In this document: positions 5,556 to 5,604 of the stretch, in pieces | Position numbering within the stretch: the stretch's first letter is position 1 | Layout: every line of letters begins with the position of its first letter | The notes under the pieces: model-generated | Told to the model about the DNA's origin: nothing | The model's input: the letters and a program-made list of their open reading frames with translations, nothing else | The model's database searches: none | Made by a program: the position numbers and the translations under genes | Assembly: GCA_030636965.1 (NCBI GenBank) | Contig: DAOVVW010000091.1 | Location: 1 to 5,604, forward strand | DNA length: 5,604 nucleotides | Direction of reading: 5' to 3' | Source of the DNA: Pseudomonadota bacterium | GTDB lineage: Bacteria > BMS3Abin14

Positions 5556-5585
5556 GGGAAGTGAAAAGCGTCGTTTTCACTTTCC
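5556..5585 (-). repeat. 12-bp hairpin upstream of coaX
   Basis: GGGAAGTGAAAA (5556-5567) and TTTTCACTTTCC (5574-5585) are complementary at 11 of 12 positions, the exception being a G/T, around a 6-nt loop GCGTCG. Only 5 nt separate it from the hairpin at 5524-5550, so the two probably belong to one composite repeat. No T-tract follows on either strand. I see no gene it clearly belongs to. Confidence 0.6.
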
Positions 5586-5604
5586 TCACAAATCACCGAC
5601 TTGC

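Larger units (their letters stand above)
5507..5602 (-). other. Short open frame upstream of coaX, possible 3' end of an upstream gene or chance reading of a repeat
   Basis: A minus-strand frame is open from the window edge to TAA at 5507-5509, ending SKKPWMDFLRPYQY, and its stop lies 18 nt before the coaX ATG, an operon-like distance. The same bases form two strong hairpins and share a motif with 964-977, so the open frame may simply be a reading through repeat sequence. Thirty-odd open codons are not statistically convincing, and I recognise no protein family. Confidence 0.2.

Overview
The window reads as one bacterial chromosomal stretch with every recognisable gene on the minus strand, so transcription runs from high to low coordinates. 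A SPOR-domain protein with one membrane anchor points to a Gram-negative cell. A type III pantothenate kinase, an EF-G2-type translation factor, a tandem-SPOR protein and short palindromic repeats between genes fit a deltaproteobacterial (Desulfobacterota-like) genome of intermediate GC. That placement is an inference from gene content; no rRNA or other marker is present.

Layout in transcription order: 5604-5489 is a repeat-rich leader with two strong hairpins; 5488-4715 is coaX (first step of coenzyme A synthesis); 4714-4448 is a spacer holding a 7-bp periodic repeat array in two opposed halves, a 9-bp inverted repeat, and a probable promoter and ribosome binding site; 4447-2372 encodes an EF-G2-type translational GTPase; 2371-2248 is an A+T-rich spacer with a second, unrelated 8-bp periodic array, also in two opposed halves; 2247-988 encodes a bitopic membrane protein with two SPOR domains; 987-907 holds two consecutive hairpins; 906-139 encodes an uncharacterised protein predicted to be all-helical; 136-1 is a start-less coding fragment resembling a beta-propeller glycoside hydrolase (GH43/GH32-like), which runs off the window.

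The genes do not form an obvious single pathway: cofactor synthesis, translation and envelope/cell-division functions lie side by side. The core genes look ordinary. The more unusual content lies in the spacers, where two unrelated short-period arrays occupy the positions just after coaX and just after the EF-G gene, and a dispersed palindromic motif occurs both upstream of coaX and just after the SPOR gene. The other points worth a second look are the substituted switch residues of the EF-G and the broken glycosidase fragment. I see no CRISPR array, transposase, phage gene, tRNA or rRNA, and no convincing new defence or biosynthetic system.
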